DNA of 18,684 bases from Pelotomaculum sp. UBA4789 (GCA_002402945.1 DHGV01000060.1:6288-24971); one strand, 5' to 3'. Counted from the first letter of the stretch, positions 7,212-15,160 are shown. The notes: a model not told the origin generated them from the sequence alone. A program made the numbers and translations.

Positions 7212-8063
7212 TTAAGCGGGATAACTCCCGGTGTACACTTCCTCAGCCGGGCCGGTCATATAGACATGGTTGTCCTCCGCCCACTCGATGAAGAGGCCTC
7301 CCATCTCCAGGCGCACTGTCACCCGGCGTCCGGTCAGGCCATTCAGCACACAGGCCACAACAGCAGCGCAGGCTCCTGTGCCGCAGGCCATTGTCACCCC
7401 TGCCCCTCTCTCCCAGACTCTCATTTTTATTTCGTCCCGGTTCAGCACCTGGATGAATTCCACGTTGGTCTTGCGGGGAAAGGACTGGTGCTTCTCAATG
7501 CTGGGGCCGATGCCTGGCAGGGTGACTTCGTCCGCATCCGGCACAAAAATAATGCAATGCGGATTGCCCATTGAAACCGCGGTTATGTGGAAGGTTAAGC
7601 CAGCCGCTGCCAGAGGCTCATCCACAACCATACCCGGTCGTCCCAACATTGGGATCTCTGAACGCTCCAAGCGGGGCTCTCCCATGTCAACCCGCACTGA
7701 TTTAACCACACCATTTTCCAGCAGCAGCTCCGGAATGATTATCCCGGCCGGTGTTTCCACCGTGATTTTGCTTTTTGCAATCATATTGTGATCGTACAGG
7801 TACCTGGCGGCACAGCGGATTGCGTTGCCGCACATTTCAGCCTCGCTGCCGTCGGAGTTAAATATACGCATCTGGATATCCGTCAGCTTCGACGGCAGCA
7901 ACAGGAGCAAGCCATCGGCGCCAATCCCGGTGCGGCGGCGGCACATTTCAACAGCCAGATCACCGGCTTTGCTGATATCCAGCTTTTCCTCAAAACAATT
8001 TACCAGGATAAAGTCATTGCCGAGACCCTGCACTTTGGTAAAATGCAAGACAACAGCCCCCAT
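7212..8063 (-). CDS. dapF: Diaminopimelate epimerase
   Basis: DapF interconverts LL- and meso-diaminopimelate in the cytosol. The meso form goes into peptidoglycan and is the substrate of LysA, encoded downstream. The enzyme is cofactor-free and uses two cysteines as acid and base. Both are present: C78 in SEAEMCGNAIRC and C227 in TMACGTGACA. Also conserved are the N-terminal FTKVQGLGNDFILV, the RRxGIGADGLL segment near 43-54, and VSMGNPHCIIF near 163. At 283 residues the length is normal. The ATG at 8063 has AGAGGTG about 14 bases upstream, a long spacing; a TTG a few codons in, after GGGGGCTG, is an alternative start. No clear terminator follows, so read-through into the SLH gene is possible. 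Confidence 0.95.
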   Translation of the reverse strand: MGAVVLHFTKVQGLGNDFILVNCFEEKLDISKAGDLAVEMCRRRTGIGADGLLLLLPSKLTDIQMRIFNSDGSEAEMCGNAIRCAARYLYDHNMIAKSKITVETPAGIIIPELLLENGVVKSVRVDMGEPRLERSEIPMLGRPGMVVDEPLAAAGLTFHITAVSMGNPHCIIFVPDADEVTLPGIGPSIEKHQSFPRKTNVEFIQVLNRDEIKMRVWERGAGVTMACGTGACAAVVACVLNGLTGRRVTVRLEMGGLFIEWAEDNHVYMTGPAEEVYTGSYPA

Positions 8064-8283
8064 TCGTTATGTATTGACACCTCTATGCCTGCTCTATACA
8101 ACATTATATTATAATACCTGTACTCCAAGGTACATAACTTTTTTCACCGCCCCGCCGATCGGCAGCACTATTAAGAGCATTATGCTGTGGTTTTATTTTG
8201 CGACGGCTGTTATTGAAGGAACCAATTGTAATATAATTAAACAGAACCGGAATATGAAATAACTGTACTTGGAGGAAAAAACA

Positions 8284-10065
8284 ATGCCTTTTGACGGCCT
8301 CGTCCTGGCATCTGTACGCTGCGAGCTTGAGACCAAACTAGTGGGCGGCCGGATCGAGAGGGTTTATCAGCCTGGCAGGACGGAACTTATCGTTCTGGTC
8401 CACAAACCGGGGGCGCGGCAAAAAATCCTGCTTTCAGCTGATGCTCAAAATGCCCGTGTACACCTGACAGAAACCGCCCGGGAAAATCCCACCGCAGCTC
8501 CTCTTTTCTGCATGGTGCTGCGAAAACATCTTGAAGGCGGGCGGATTACAGGCTTTTCACAGCCCGGCCTGGAGCGGGTGCTGATAATTAAAATTGAGTC
8601 GCGGGATGAACTGGGTTACCTGGTGGAAAAACATCTTATCTGTGAGATCATGGGCAAGCACAGCAATATTATCCTGCTTGAACCAGCGGCAGGCACTGTT
8701 ATCGACGGCATTAAACGGTATTCCCATGAGGTCAGCAGGTACAGGGAAGTTTTGCCGGGACGCCCGTATCTGTCCCCCCCCTCCCAAGAAAAAATAAACC
8801 CCCTGCTGCTTGATGAAGAACAATTTCGCCGGGCTTGCCTGGATCTGCCTCTGGACACCATGCTCCCCCATATGTTGCAGAAACGCTTTGAGGGTCTGAG
8901 TATGGTTACCTGCCGGGATATTATCTACAGGGCCGGTCTTGCTCCCGATCAGTCCCTCGATTACTGCGGTGACCACGAACTCAGGGCTATCTGGGAAGCA
9001 CTGTTTAAAATCATCAGCCTGGCCAACATTGGTCAATTTGAACCCTGCCTGGTTACCGGCAAAAAAGGCGAGCCGCTGGACTTTGCAGCCCTGGACCTGA
9101 ACCACCTGGGGCATAACAGGAAACACGGTGCAATGAACGCCCTGCTGGATTGTTTTTTTGCGGCCAAGGAGAGCCTGGAGAGGCTGGCAAGAGAGAAAAA
9201 TTCGGTTACTTCCATTCTGAACAAGGAAATTGCCAAATTAGATAAGAAACTCAATATCTACAATGAAAGCTATGACAACATCGCCGGTTCAGAAAAATTC
9301 AGGCTCTGCGGGGAACTGCTGACCGCAAACCTTTACCGGCTGGCGCAAGGTCAGGCCGAGGCCACCCTGGAAAACTACAACGAAGAAGGTGCGCCCCCGG
9401 TCACTGTCGTACTGGACCCCCAGCGTACACCGGTGGAAAATGCCCAGGCCTATTTTAAAAAATACAGCAAGGCCAAAAAAACCAGGGAGGCATTAGAGCC
9501 CCTAATCCTGCAGGCTCAAGGCGACCTGGCTTACCTGGAAGGGATCAAAGCGGCTGCCGAATACGATACGGAGCTGCGGGAGCTGCATGAAATAAAACAG
9601 GAACTGGCAGAGCAGGGCTACCTCAAAAAGCCTGCGCCAGGCCGGAAGCCAGCCAAACAAAAAAAGGAAAGATATATCCCCAAGCCCTTGTCATTTATGT
9701 CCGCTGACGGCTTCCAGCTATTTGTCGGAAAAAACAACAGGCAAAATGACCACCTGACAATAAAAATAGCCCGTGAGGATGACATCTGGCTGCACACCAA
9801 AGACATCCCGGGCGCCCATGTGATTATCAGGACAGAGGGTAAGGAAGTGCCGCCTGCAACATTACTGGAGGCAGCAGGCCTGGCGGCGCTTTTCAGCAGG
9901 GCCGGGAAATCGAAGCATGTGCCGGTGGACTATACTCTGAAAAAGCACGTCCATAAGCCCAATGGAGCCAGGCCCGGTATGGTTATATACGGGCACCAGA
10001 AAACAATTATAGCGTCACCGGATGAAGAACTGCCGGAAAGGCTTAGTCCGCCGCTGCAAGATTGA
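8284..10065 (+). CDS. rqcH: Rqc2/RqcH homologue, NFACT (fibronectin-binding protein A-like) family
   Basis: RqcH binds 50S subunits blocked by peptidyl-tRNA and recruits alanyl-tRNA to add C-terminal alanine tails, which mark stalled nascent chains for proteolysis. The 593-residue protein shows the NFACT layout. The N-terminal domain has MPFDGLVLASVRCEL, LRKHLEGGRI and the hallmark EIMGKHSNIILLE. A helix-hairpin-helix region lies at about 170-270 and a long charged coiled coil at about 280-435. A basic linker (KPAPGRKPAKQKKERY) leads to the C-terminal NFACT-R/DUF814 domain, with DDIWLHTKDIPGAHVIIR and KKHVHKPNGARPGMVIY. The ATG at 8284 follows GGAGG (8271-8275) by 8 bases. An upstream in-frame TTG at 8269 overlaps that site and is not credible. 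Older names are FbpA or YloA. It converges on pyrE with only 17 bp between stops. Confidence 0.95.
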   Translation: MPFDGLVLASVRCELETKLVGGRIERVYQPGRTELIVLVHKPGARQKILLSADAQNARVHLTETARENPTAAPLFCMVLRKHLEGGRITGFSQPGLERVLIIKIESRDELGYLVEKHLICEIMGKHSNIILLEPAAGTVIDGIKRYSHEVSRYREVLPGRPYLSPPSQEKINPLLLDEEQFRRACLDLPLDTMLPHMLQKRFEGLSMVTCRDIIYRAGLAPDQSLDYCGDHELRAIWEALFKIISLANIGQFEPCLVTGKKGEPLDFAALDLNHLGHNRKHGAMNALLDCFFAAKESLERLAREKNSVTSILNKEIAKLDKKLNIYNESYDNIAGSEKFRLCGELLTANLYRLAQGQAEATLENYNEEGAPPVTVVLDPQRTPVENAQAYFKKYSKAKKTREALEPLILQAQGDLAYLEGIKAAAEYDTELRELHEIKQELAEQGYLKKPAPGRKPAKQKKERYIPKPLSFMSADGFQLFVGKNNRQNDHLTIKIAREDDIWLHTKDIPGAHVIIRTEGKEVPPATLLEAAGLAALFSRAGKSKHVPVDYTLKKHVHKPNGARPGMVIYGHQKTIIASPDEELPERLSPPLQD

Positions 10066-10082
10066 TCTGTGCCTAAATGCGG

Positions 10083-10658
10083 TCAGATGCTCCTGCTGCC
10101 AGGCTTGACAGCCGGGATGCCTGCCCGGCAGAGAGGGCATTCAGCAGGGGTGTAGGTTATTGTCTCTGTTACCAGCAGCGCTTCCTGCCTGACGCCCAGG
10201 TCGACTGTACCGCCGCTCCTGTCAACAAGCAGACCGGCGCCTACCACAATACCGCCCAGGCTGCATACCGCTGCTATGGTTTCCCTGACCGAGCCGCCGG
10301 TAGTAATCACATCCTCCACCACCAGCACCCTTTCGCCCGGCTCAATGGAGAAGCCCCGCCGCAGTGTCATGACGCCATTTTCCCGCTCGGCGAAAATACC
10401 GCGCACGCCAAGTGCCCTGGCTGTTTCATAGGCTACAATGATCCCTCCCGTAGCCGGGCCGATCACCACGGAAACGTCCCCCCCAGCAAACCTGACGGCC
10501 AGATCCCGGCAGAGCGCCGCAGTGTGAACCGGGTGCTGCAGGACAAGGGCACACTGGAAATAACGGTCACTGTGCCTGCCCGATGTCAGCTTAAAATGGC
10601 CTGTCAGCATGGCCCCGGTCTGCTGAAAAACAGAAAGGATCTCTTCATTGGTCAGCAT
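10083..10658 (-). CDS. pyrE: Orotate phosphoribosyltransferase
   Basis: PyrE joins orotate to PRPP to make OMP, the penultimate step of UMP synthesis, as a cytosolic Mg2+-dependent dimer. The 191-residue length is typical. Visible are FKLTSGRHSDRYFQC near residue 23 (orotate side), a FAERENGVMTLRRGF flexible loop near 88, and the PRPP-binding VLVVEDVITTGGSV near 112. The tail (CPLCRAGIPAVKPGSR) is the Cys-containing end common in Firmicute PyrE. The start at 10658 follows GAGAGGTAG by about five bases; an open frame up to 10829 merely overlaps the upstream gene. It lies 29 bp after the metallophosphoesterase stop, so the two are probably co-transcribed. Unusually, it is separate from the main pyr operon. 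Confidence 0.95.
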   Translation of the reverse strand: MLTNEEILSVFQQTGAMLTGHFKLTSGRHSDRYFQCALVLQHPVHTAALCRDLAVRFAGGDVSVVIGPATGGIIVAYETARALGVRGIFAERENGVMTLRRGFSIEPGERVLVVEDVITTGGSVRETIAAVCSLGGIVVGAGLLVDRSGGTVDLGVRQEALLVTETITYTPAECPLCRAGIPAVKPGSRSI

Positions 10659-10687
10659 TCTGTCTACCTCTCTTATTTTATTTTTTA

Positions 10688-11899
10688 TCACAGCCTGCCC
10701 ATCGCCTGCATCACTGGAGCGGCTTTTTCTGTGTCTGCACCTGCCGGGTCTGTAAAGCGGATATTGATATCCACAATTTCCGGCACGTTGCCCACCCTGA
10801 TGGGCGGGCCCCATGTTCCATAGCCGCATGAGACAATAAGCTGAAAATTCCCTTTGCGCAGGTAGCCCCAGTCGTCTTCAAACACCAATTTTGTAATGAA
10901 GTTAAAGGGAAACAACTGTCCGAGATGGGTATGCCCCGAGATCTGGAGATCAGCTCCCTGCTCCTGGCCTTCCGTCAGTTTTGAAGGCTGATGATCGAGC
11001 AGGATAACCGGCAGGGAGCGGTCCAAACCGTTCATAACCGCGGAAAGTTCCTGGCGGCCTGTTCCCCCAAATCTTTGCGCCGACTGGTAGTCACGCCCAA
11101 CCAGGTTAAAATTCCCGTCAATATTTTTGTATTCATCGCGGAAAACTGTAATACCGGATTCCTGCAGGTGGCGGTATGTTTCCTCCGGATGTCCCCCGAT
11201 GTATTCATGGTTACCAAAGACAGCGAATGTACCATATTTTGACTTTAACATGAGCAGGCTGGCAGACATATTCTGTTCCACAAAAGGGTCAATGCTCTCA
11301 TCAATAATGTCACCGGGCAGGAGGATTATATCGGGTTTAAGGTTGTTAACCCGCTGCACCAAGGACAGGAGCCTGCCGTTGTGTATTATTTTTCCGAGGT
11401 GAATATCCGAAACCGCCACGACATGCAGTTCATTTAAGCTCCCCGCCGCTTTTGCTATAGTTATGTCATAGTGAACAAGCCGGGGGTTTCTGGAATTCCA
11501 GGCGCCATATACAACTATGCCCGTTACCAGCAGAATCACAGCCAGACCGGTTAATTCAGGGTACTGCTTTACCGGAGAAGGGATAAAAACAAACCACCGG
11601 TTTAATAGCCTGAGCAAATCGATGGTGACCAAAAACAATAATAAATAGGTCATCGCCGCCAGCCAGTATGAACCAATGCCAATTAAATAGCTGCCAAGCA
11701 CATCCGGCAGGTAATTGTCCGCAAACCTGCCGGCAATAAATGATAAAGCCAGCACCGCAAATACCAGCCAGTAAATAAAACTGTAGCCGGGCGGGAACAG
11801 CCTACCGAAGGTCTGCCAGCCGCGGATGCCGATATAGAGATTAACCGCGCCGTAAATCGTAAAAAATATGCCGAAAAAGATCAGGTACTGTAATTTCAT
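10688..11899 (-). CDS. Membrane-anchored calcineurin-like metallophosphoesterase
   Basis: A 403-residue protein with four hydrophobic helices at about 5-25, 40-58, 70-95 and 116-134, followed by a metallophosphoesterase domain. All dinuclear-metal motifs are visible: DIHLGK (D165, H167), GDIID (196-200), GNHEY (229-233), a LLDHQP His near 303, and SGHTHLGQ (H323, H325). This is the YkuE/YpbG-like arrangement. Relatives act on phosphate esters, and some on lipid-linked or nucleotide substrates; the substrate here cannot be told. The catalytic domain follows the last helix directly and its side of the membrane is not resolved. The start has TGAGG five bases upstream. It is the promoter-proximal gene of a likely two-gene unit with pyrE and is divergent from the nitroreductase. 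Confidence 0.9.
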   Translation of the reverse strand: MKLQYLIFFGIFFTIYGAVNLYIGIRGWQTFGRLFPPGYSFIYWLVFAVLALSFIAGRFADNYLPDVLGSYLIGIGSYWLAAMTYLLLFLVTIDLLRLLNRWFVFIPSPVKQYPELTGLAVILLVTGIVVYGAWNSRNPRLVHYDITIAKAAGSLNELHVVAVSDIHLGKIIHNGRLLSLVQRVNNLKPDIILLPGDIIDESIDPFVEQNMSASLLMLKSKYGTFAVFGNHEYIGGHPEETYRHLQESGITVFRDEYKNIDGNFNLVGRDYQSAQRFGGTGRQELSAVMNGLDRSLPVILLDHQPSKLTEGQEQGADLQISGHTHLGQLFPFNFITKLVFEDDWGYLRKGNFQLIVSCGYGTWGPPIRVGNVPEIVDINIRFTDPAGADTEKAAPVMQAMGRL

Positions 11900-11921
11900 T
11901 GCTGCCTCAACAATATTTAAA

Positions 11922-11941
11922 ATAATTGCTATGGCAATTAT
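11922..11941. promoter_or_regulatory. 20-bp dyad in the divergent metallophosphoesterase/nitroreductase region
   Basis: ATAATTGC (11922-11929) and GCAATTAT (11934-11941) are perfect 8-bp inverted arms around TATG, ending 23 bp before the metallophosphoesterase start codon. The 138-bp intergenic stretch also carries several TATAAT-like hexamers and a second smaller dyad at about 11968-11995, so promoters for both genes probably overlap here. An operator is possible, as is an mRNA hairpin; no binding protein can be named. Confidence 0.4.
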
Positions 11942-12037
11942 AATTCAGCGCAAAATGTTTTACTATCATATTATAATGATATAAATCATATAATGTTGAA
12001 ATAAAGTTGTCCCGTAATACAGAAGGGAGATATCGTG

Positions 12038-12547
12038 ATGATGTTTGCTGAGTTAATCAGGAAAAGGTACAGCGTCCGGGCATACAAGCCGGACCTTATA
12101 GAAGACGATAAGCTGGCGCAGGTGCTCGAGGCGGCGCGCCTGGCGCCCTCGGCGGCCAACCGGCAGCCCTACCAGCTGATTGTGGTTAAAACAGCCGGCA
12201 GAGAGAAAGAGCTGAAGCGGATATACAGCGGAAGTTTCTTTACTGAGGCGCCGCTGGTCATCTGCGCCTGCGCCCTGCCGTCAAAGGCCTGGTCGCGCAA
12301 GGACGGCACAGAGTACAGCCATGTGGACATTGCTATCGCAATGGACCACCTGGTCCTGGCCGCGGCCGAACTGGGCTTGGGCACCTGCTGGATCGGAGCC
12401 TTTGATCCGGAGGCCTCACGGAAAATGCTGGGCTTGCCGGCAGAAGCTGTACCGGTGGTGTTCACCCCGCTGGGCTATCCTGCGGACACACCAGGGGCAA
12501 AAAACCGCAAACCTTTGTCCGAAATGGTCAGGTACGATCACTGGTAA
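12038..12547 (+). CDS. Nitroreductase-family FMN oxidoreductase
   Basis: A 169-residue flavoenzyme of the nitroreductase superfamily, expected to be a cytosolic homodimer with FMN at the interface, using NAD(P)H to reduce nitroaromatics, quinones or flavins. Signatures are RKRYSVRAYKPD near residue 8 (phosphate-binding Arg/Ser), LAPSAANRQPYQ near 36, the GLGTCWIGAF segment near 112, and the C-terminal KNRKPLSEMV. It is short compared with NfsB types (about 217) and fits the compact Clostridial group. The start is ambiguous among GTG 12035, ATG 12038 and ATG 12041. GGGAG at 12025-12029 is 5, 8 and 11 bases away respectively, so 12038 is preferred. The physiological substrate is unknown. Confidence 0.9.
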   Translation: MMFAELIRKRYSVRAYKPDLIEDDKLAQVLEAARLAPSAANRQPYQLIVVKTAGREKELKRIYSGSFFTEAPLVICACALPSKAWSRKDGTEYSHVDIAIAMDHLVLAAAELGLGTCWIGAFDPEASRKMLGLPAEAVPVVFTPLGYPADTPGAKNRKPLSEMVRYDHW

Positions 12548-12570
12548 AACACTGCCTTTACCCTTTTAGC

Positions 12571-12612
12571 CATAAAATCGGAGAAAGACTGCTCGTCCTT
12601 CCGGTTTTTATG
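12571..12612 (+). terminator. Probable intrinsic terminator after the nitroreductase gene
   Basis: An imperfect hairpin pairs CGGA...GAC with GTC...TCCG around a TGCTC loop, flanked by CATAAAA on the left and a T-tract reading TTTTTATG on the right that can extend the stem. It begins 23 bp after the nitroreductase stop and ends before the uspA promoter, so the two genes are probably separate transcripts. Confidence 0.5.
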
Positions 12613-12626
12613 TATGGCCGAATAAC

Positions 12627-12655
12627 TTGCCCGATTAATTTTCATACGGTATAAT
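12627..12655 (+). promoter_or_regulatory. Putative sigma-A promoter of the UspA-like gene
   Basis: TTGCCC (12627-12632) and a perfect TATAAT (12650-12655) are exactly 17 bp apart. Transcription would start near 12662, about 49 nt before the ATG at 12711. No operator-like dyad was noticed. Confidence 0.6.
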
Positions 12656-12710
12656 TAAGCGCACATAGACTCCAGAGCCACTGAAATTTGATTGGAGGGT
12701 AATAATATAC

Positions 12711-13148
12711 ATGGTTAAGAGAATACTCGTGGCGCTTGATAATTCAGCTATTGCCGACAAGGCAATGCGTCAGGCGTTGGATCTGGCCAAATTGTACAAG
12801 GCACAACTCTTTGCTGTATCTGTAATTAATTATTCTGTTATCGGCGAAATTGACGAATCCTCCCCCAGCCCGATGGTCACTGAGACAATTTATTATTGGA
12901 CCAATTCCTTTCAAAAGGTGCTGGATAAATGCAAGCAGCTGGCGGGTGAATTAGGAATTGCACATTATCACCAGGCCATGCTGAGCGGATATCCAGCCGA
13001 GGAAATTATCAAATACGCAGAGAAAAAAAATATAGATTTGATCGTCATGGGTCATATCGGCAAATCAGCCGCAGCCGGTTTTTTGATTGGCAGTGTTTCG
13101 CAAAAAGTCTCCACACATAGCAAATGTTCGGTTTTGATAGTGAAATAG
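12711..13148 (+). CDS. Universal stress protein, UspA family (ATP-binding type)
   Basis: A 145-residue single-domain Usp protein, cytosolic and normally dimeric, linked in many bacteria to survival of starvation, oxidative or energy stress. It has the Rossmann-like start KRILVALDNSAIADKAM and ends in the dimer strand CSVLIVK. The ATP-binding motif G-x2-G-x9-G-S is complete: G114, G117, G127 and S128 in MGHIGKSAAAGFLIGSV. It therefore belongs to the MJ0577-like ATP-binding group rather than the non-binding E. coli UspA group. GGAGGG (12694-12699) lies 11 bases before the ATG, slightly long. It has its own promoter and a strong terminator, so it is a single-gene unit. The client process is unknown. 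Confidence 0.93.
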   Translation: MVKRILVALDNSAIADKAMRQALDLAKLYKAQLFAVSVINYSVIGEIDESSPSPMVTETIYYWTNSFQKVLDKCKQLAGELGIAHYHQAMLSGYPAEEIIKYAEKKNIDLIVMGHIGKSAAAGFLIGSVSQKVSTHSKCSVLIVK

Positions 13149-13165
13149 CGAGATTGTTTCAGCCC

Positions 13166-13203
13166 AAAAAGGACCGGATTCCCGCGGGAATCCGGTCCTT
13201 TTT
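13166..13203. terminator. Bidirectional terminator, 38-bp perfect palindrome
   Basis: Nineteen-base arms with no spacer: five A, GGACCGGATTCCCG, its exact complement, then five T. It lies 18 bp after the uspA-like stop (plus strand) and 18 bp after the stop of the secreted gene at 13222 (minus strand), so it closes both converging transcripts. Perfect pairing across the whole length is unusually strong. Confidence 0.95.
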
Positions 13204-13221
13204 ATAAACTTACTCGTTGTC

Positions 13222-14559
13222 CTATATTGTCTGGGTTATGGTTATAGTCCGGGCTGCTGCATCCCACACAATTTCGCAGTCGAGAGCTTGTGCTACATAA
13301 CGAATCGGGAGCATTGTGCGGCCTGGTTCGATGATCACGGGGACAGTATCCATCACAGATTGTACACTGTTGATCCACATTGTTGTGTTGCCGATAACCA
13401 TCCTGACTGTGCGGGCACTTCCGAGCAGTAAGACGCTCTGGTCAGCTGCATTCCAGAAAATGTTGTTATCTGAAATGCCGGTGGCATTGGCGGCAAATCT
13501 TACCGGCAGCATGGCGCGGTCGTTCGCATTGATGTATGGAGCAACATCCATGGTCCTTGGCACGCCATTTACAGTATAACTCATGCTGCCAACAGTGAAC
13601 ACCGTGATGTTTTTGGTTACATCAGTAACAGCGGTGCCAACCTCGACGTAAGTAATGTCGGTATTGGTATCGCAGGTGATCTCAGCGTTGATCGCGCCTG
13701 CATTGATAAGGGAAGCGTCGCTCACAAAAAATGTGAAGCCTGTTAAATCCCAGGCAGAGGCTCTGGTTGATTCACGTGCAACATCTATTGTCAGTACTGC
13801 CCCGTCAAAGGTAAAATCAGCAGCGGTAACACCATCGCCCCAGATCAAATAGACACCGGGGTCAACGTTATCCCACTTATAGCCGGCGGGGAGCGTCAGT
13901 TTAATGCTTTCAGCAGATTCCTTTAAAGTACCGGCCATTGTTTCCTCGAGCCGCAGGTCAAATGTAAAATCGTTTTTGGAAATATCAGCTCCGCTTACGG
14001 TAATCTTAACCACTCCGGCGGTTGATGTAACCGTAGCGTTGGTGACGGTCCCTTTCGGAAATCCGGTATTGGTCGGGCCGCTGAAGGTCACGACGTTATC
14101 TTTGGTCGTGCCTCCCTTAACGTCCACATCACGCATATAGATATAAAACACGAAATCATTGTTTATTGATTGGTCTGCACCCGCGGTGATCTGGACTTCA
14201 TCGTCCGCATCCAGTACATTAATAGCAATGTCAGTCAGGCCATTAGGATCAGAATCAACAGTTGCTGGAACATACACACAATTTTGCACAGAAGAGCTGG
14301 TGGTGTCCGTGCTGAATGCCATGCCATAATCATAGCCATCGGTATTCTTGAAAATAATTACATCGCCTTCCAGGATCGATCCGGCATCCACTGTTACCTT
14401 AAGAGTGCCCAGGGTCTGCGAGTTATTATCGCTTACCTGCGGTACGGTCAGGGCTCTAATGTCGCCAGAGGCGCTCGCCGGGGCGGCCAGGGGCACCAGT
14501 AGCACAAGCAGCATGGACATGGTAATCAGAACAGAAAAAACTTTTCTTTTTATTTTCAT
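13222..14559 (-). CDS. Secreted protein with C-terminal copper-amine-oxidase-N-like (stalk) domain
   Basis: A 445-residue exported protein. Residues 1-31 form a Sec signal peptide (MKIKRK, hydrophobic core, cleavage near ASA-S). Residues about 35-320 are Thr/Val/Asp/Gly-rich, predicted beta strands, and look like two copies of a beta-sandwich: an NVLDADDEV...FVFYIYMRDV segment near 115-145 parallels IDVARES...FTFFVSDASL near 255-280. No family is recognised there. Residues about 322-445 are the domain named for the N-terminus of copper amine oxidase, here in two halves with AMLPVRFAANATG and TMLPIRYVAQALD, ending AARTITITQTI. In Clostridia this domain is common at the ends of surface proteins and does not imply amine oxidase activity; no catalytic domain is present. 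AAGGAGG lies 7 bases before the ATG. There are no neighbours in an operon. Confidence 0.9.
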   Translation of the reverse strand: MKIKRKVFSVLITMSMLLVLLVPLAAPASASGDIRALTVPQVSDNNSQTLGTLKVTVDAGSILEGDVIIFKNTDGYDYGMAFSTDTTSSSVQNCVYVPATVDSDPNGLTDIAINVLDADDEVQITAGADQSINNDFVFYIYMRDVDVKGGTTKDNVVTFSGPTNTGFPKGTVTNATVTSTAGVVKITVSGADISKNDFTFDLRLEETMAGTLKESAESIKLTLPAGYKWDNVDPGVYLIWGDGVTAADFTFDGAVLTIDVARESTRASAWDLTGFTFFVSDASLINAGAINAEITCDTNTDITYVEVGTAVTDVTKNITVFTVGSMSYTVNGVPRTMDVAPYINANDRAMLPVRFAANATGISDNNIFWNAADQSVLLLGSARTVRMVIGNTTMWINSVQSVMDTVPVIIEPGRTMLPIRYVAQALDCEIVWDAAARTITITQTI

Positions 14560-14874
14560 TTTTTTTCCTCCTTAAAATATTTTTAGACCTTGGTCTGTTG
14601 CCAGGCGCTAATCAACCCCCTTTTGAAAATCTAAATAAACATTCAAAACTGCTTGGCAAAATTCTCACTAATAACAATATGTTAAATACTACCTTAAATA
14701 AATTATGATAATGTTTTGATTGTATTAAATATTTATTAAAATTAAATTTAAAACAAATGTTTTGATAATACTGTAGGGATTAATAAAGCCTCTGACCTCG
14801 TTTTATGACGAGAACGGGGGCTTTAATAATTTAGACGTGCAATATAATTATATTCGTTCCGGAAATACATGTAT
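14560..14874. other. 315-bp AT-rich intergenic region: leader of the secreted gene and end of the pyr operon
   Basis: The left half is the 5' region of the secreted gene at 13222-14559. It holds its SD (14567-14573), a short AGACC/GGTCT inverted repeat about 10 bp upstream of the SD, and ATTTAAGGTA (minus strand, 14699-14690), a decamer also found upstream of the SLH gene. No convincing -35/-10 pair was found, and no riboswitch was recognised. The right part contains the pyr-operon terminator. No coding sequence is supported. Confidence 0.6.
14781..14833 (-). terminator. Probable terminator of the pyr operon
   Basis: AAAGCCTC (14785-14792) pairs with GGGGCTTT (14817-14824) through one G-T wobble, and an inner stem CTCGT/ACGAG (14797-14801 and 14808-14812) closes a 6-nt loop. 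On the minus strand the stem ends in GGCTTTATTAAT. It lies about 50 bp past the DUF2164 stop codon. The U-run is interrupted, so strength is uncertain. Confidence 0.6.
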
Positions 14875-15132
14875 TCATTTTCTTTCTGCCTGTGGCAAAG
14901 GCACTTCAAGCGCGCAGATATCTTCATCCAGCAAAATCATTCTTCGCTCGATAATGCTTCGGGCCTCTTTTATAGCCCGGTTATAGATATAAGGAGATAC
15001 TTCTTTTAGGATAAAATCCAGGAAGATTTCGCTCTGTAAATGACCAATTTCCTCGGAAAACTCCGTTTTAAAATAACGCTGCATCTTGCCGGAAATTTCA
15101 AGTTTTTGTTCTCTTGATAATTTTATAAACAA
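14875..15132 (-). CDS. DUF2164-like small protein, last gene of the pyr operon
   Basis: An 85-residue protein of unknown function, recognised from memory as DUF2164: an N-terminal IKLSREQKLEISGKMQRYF, a central FLDFILKEVSPYIYNRAI and a C-terminal helix with RSIIERRMILLDEDICALE. It is probably all-helical and cytosolic; there is no signal or membrane segment. Translation must begin at TTG 15132, as no ATG or GTG is suitably placed, and AAAGGGGA lies about 9 bases upstream. It starts 28 bp after the pyrF stop, so it is very likely co-transcribed with pyrKDF. No role in pyrimidine synthesis is known for this family; the link is positional. Confidence 0.8.
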   Translation of the reverse strand: MFIKLSREQKLEISGKMQRYFKTEFSEEIGHLQSEIFLDFILKEVSPYIYNRAIKEARSIIERRMILLDEDICALEVPLPQAERK

Positions 15133-15160
15133 GACTTAAGTCCCCTTTACAAGTAATTAT

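Noticed and set aside
8153..8164. GCCGATCGGC palindrome in the dapF/rqcH divergent region
   Set aside because: A 10-bp GC palindrome of this kind is expected by chance, and it is not positioned relative to a clear promoter.
8203..8240. Promoter for rqcH around the TATAAT at 8232-8237
   Set aside because: The -10 is perfect, but no acceptable -35 lies at 16-18 bp and there is no TGn extension.
10077..10823. 248-codon open frame on the plus strand opposite pyrE
   Set aside because: It mirrors PyrE and the end of the metallophosphoesterase gene; its composition is that of an antisense shadow.
14574..14700. Cyclic-di-GMP or other riboswitch in the leader of the secreted gene at 13222-14559
   Set aside because: Short GC-rich patches (GCGCCTGGCAAC, AGACC/GGTCT) are present, but the conserved GEMM core could not be found.
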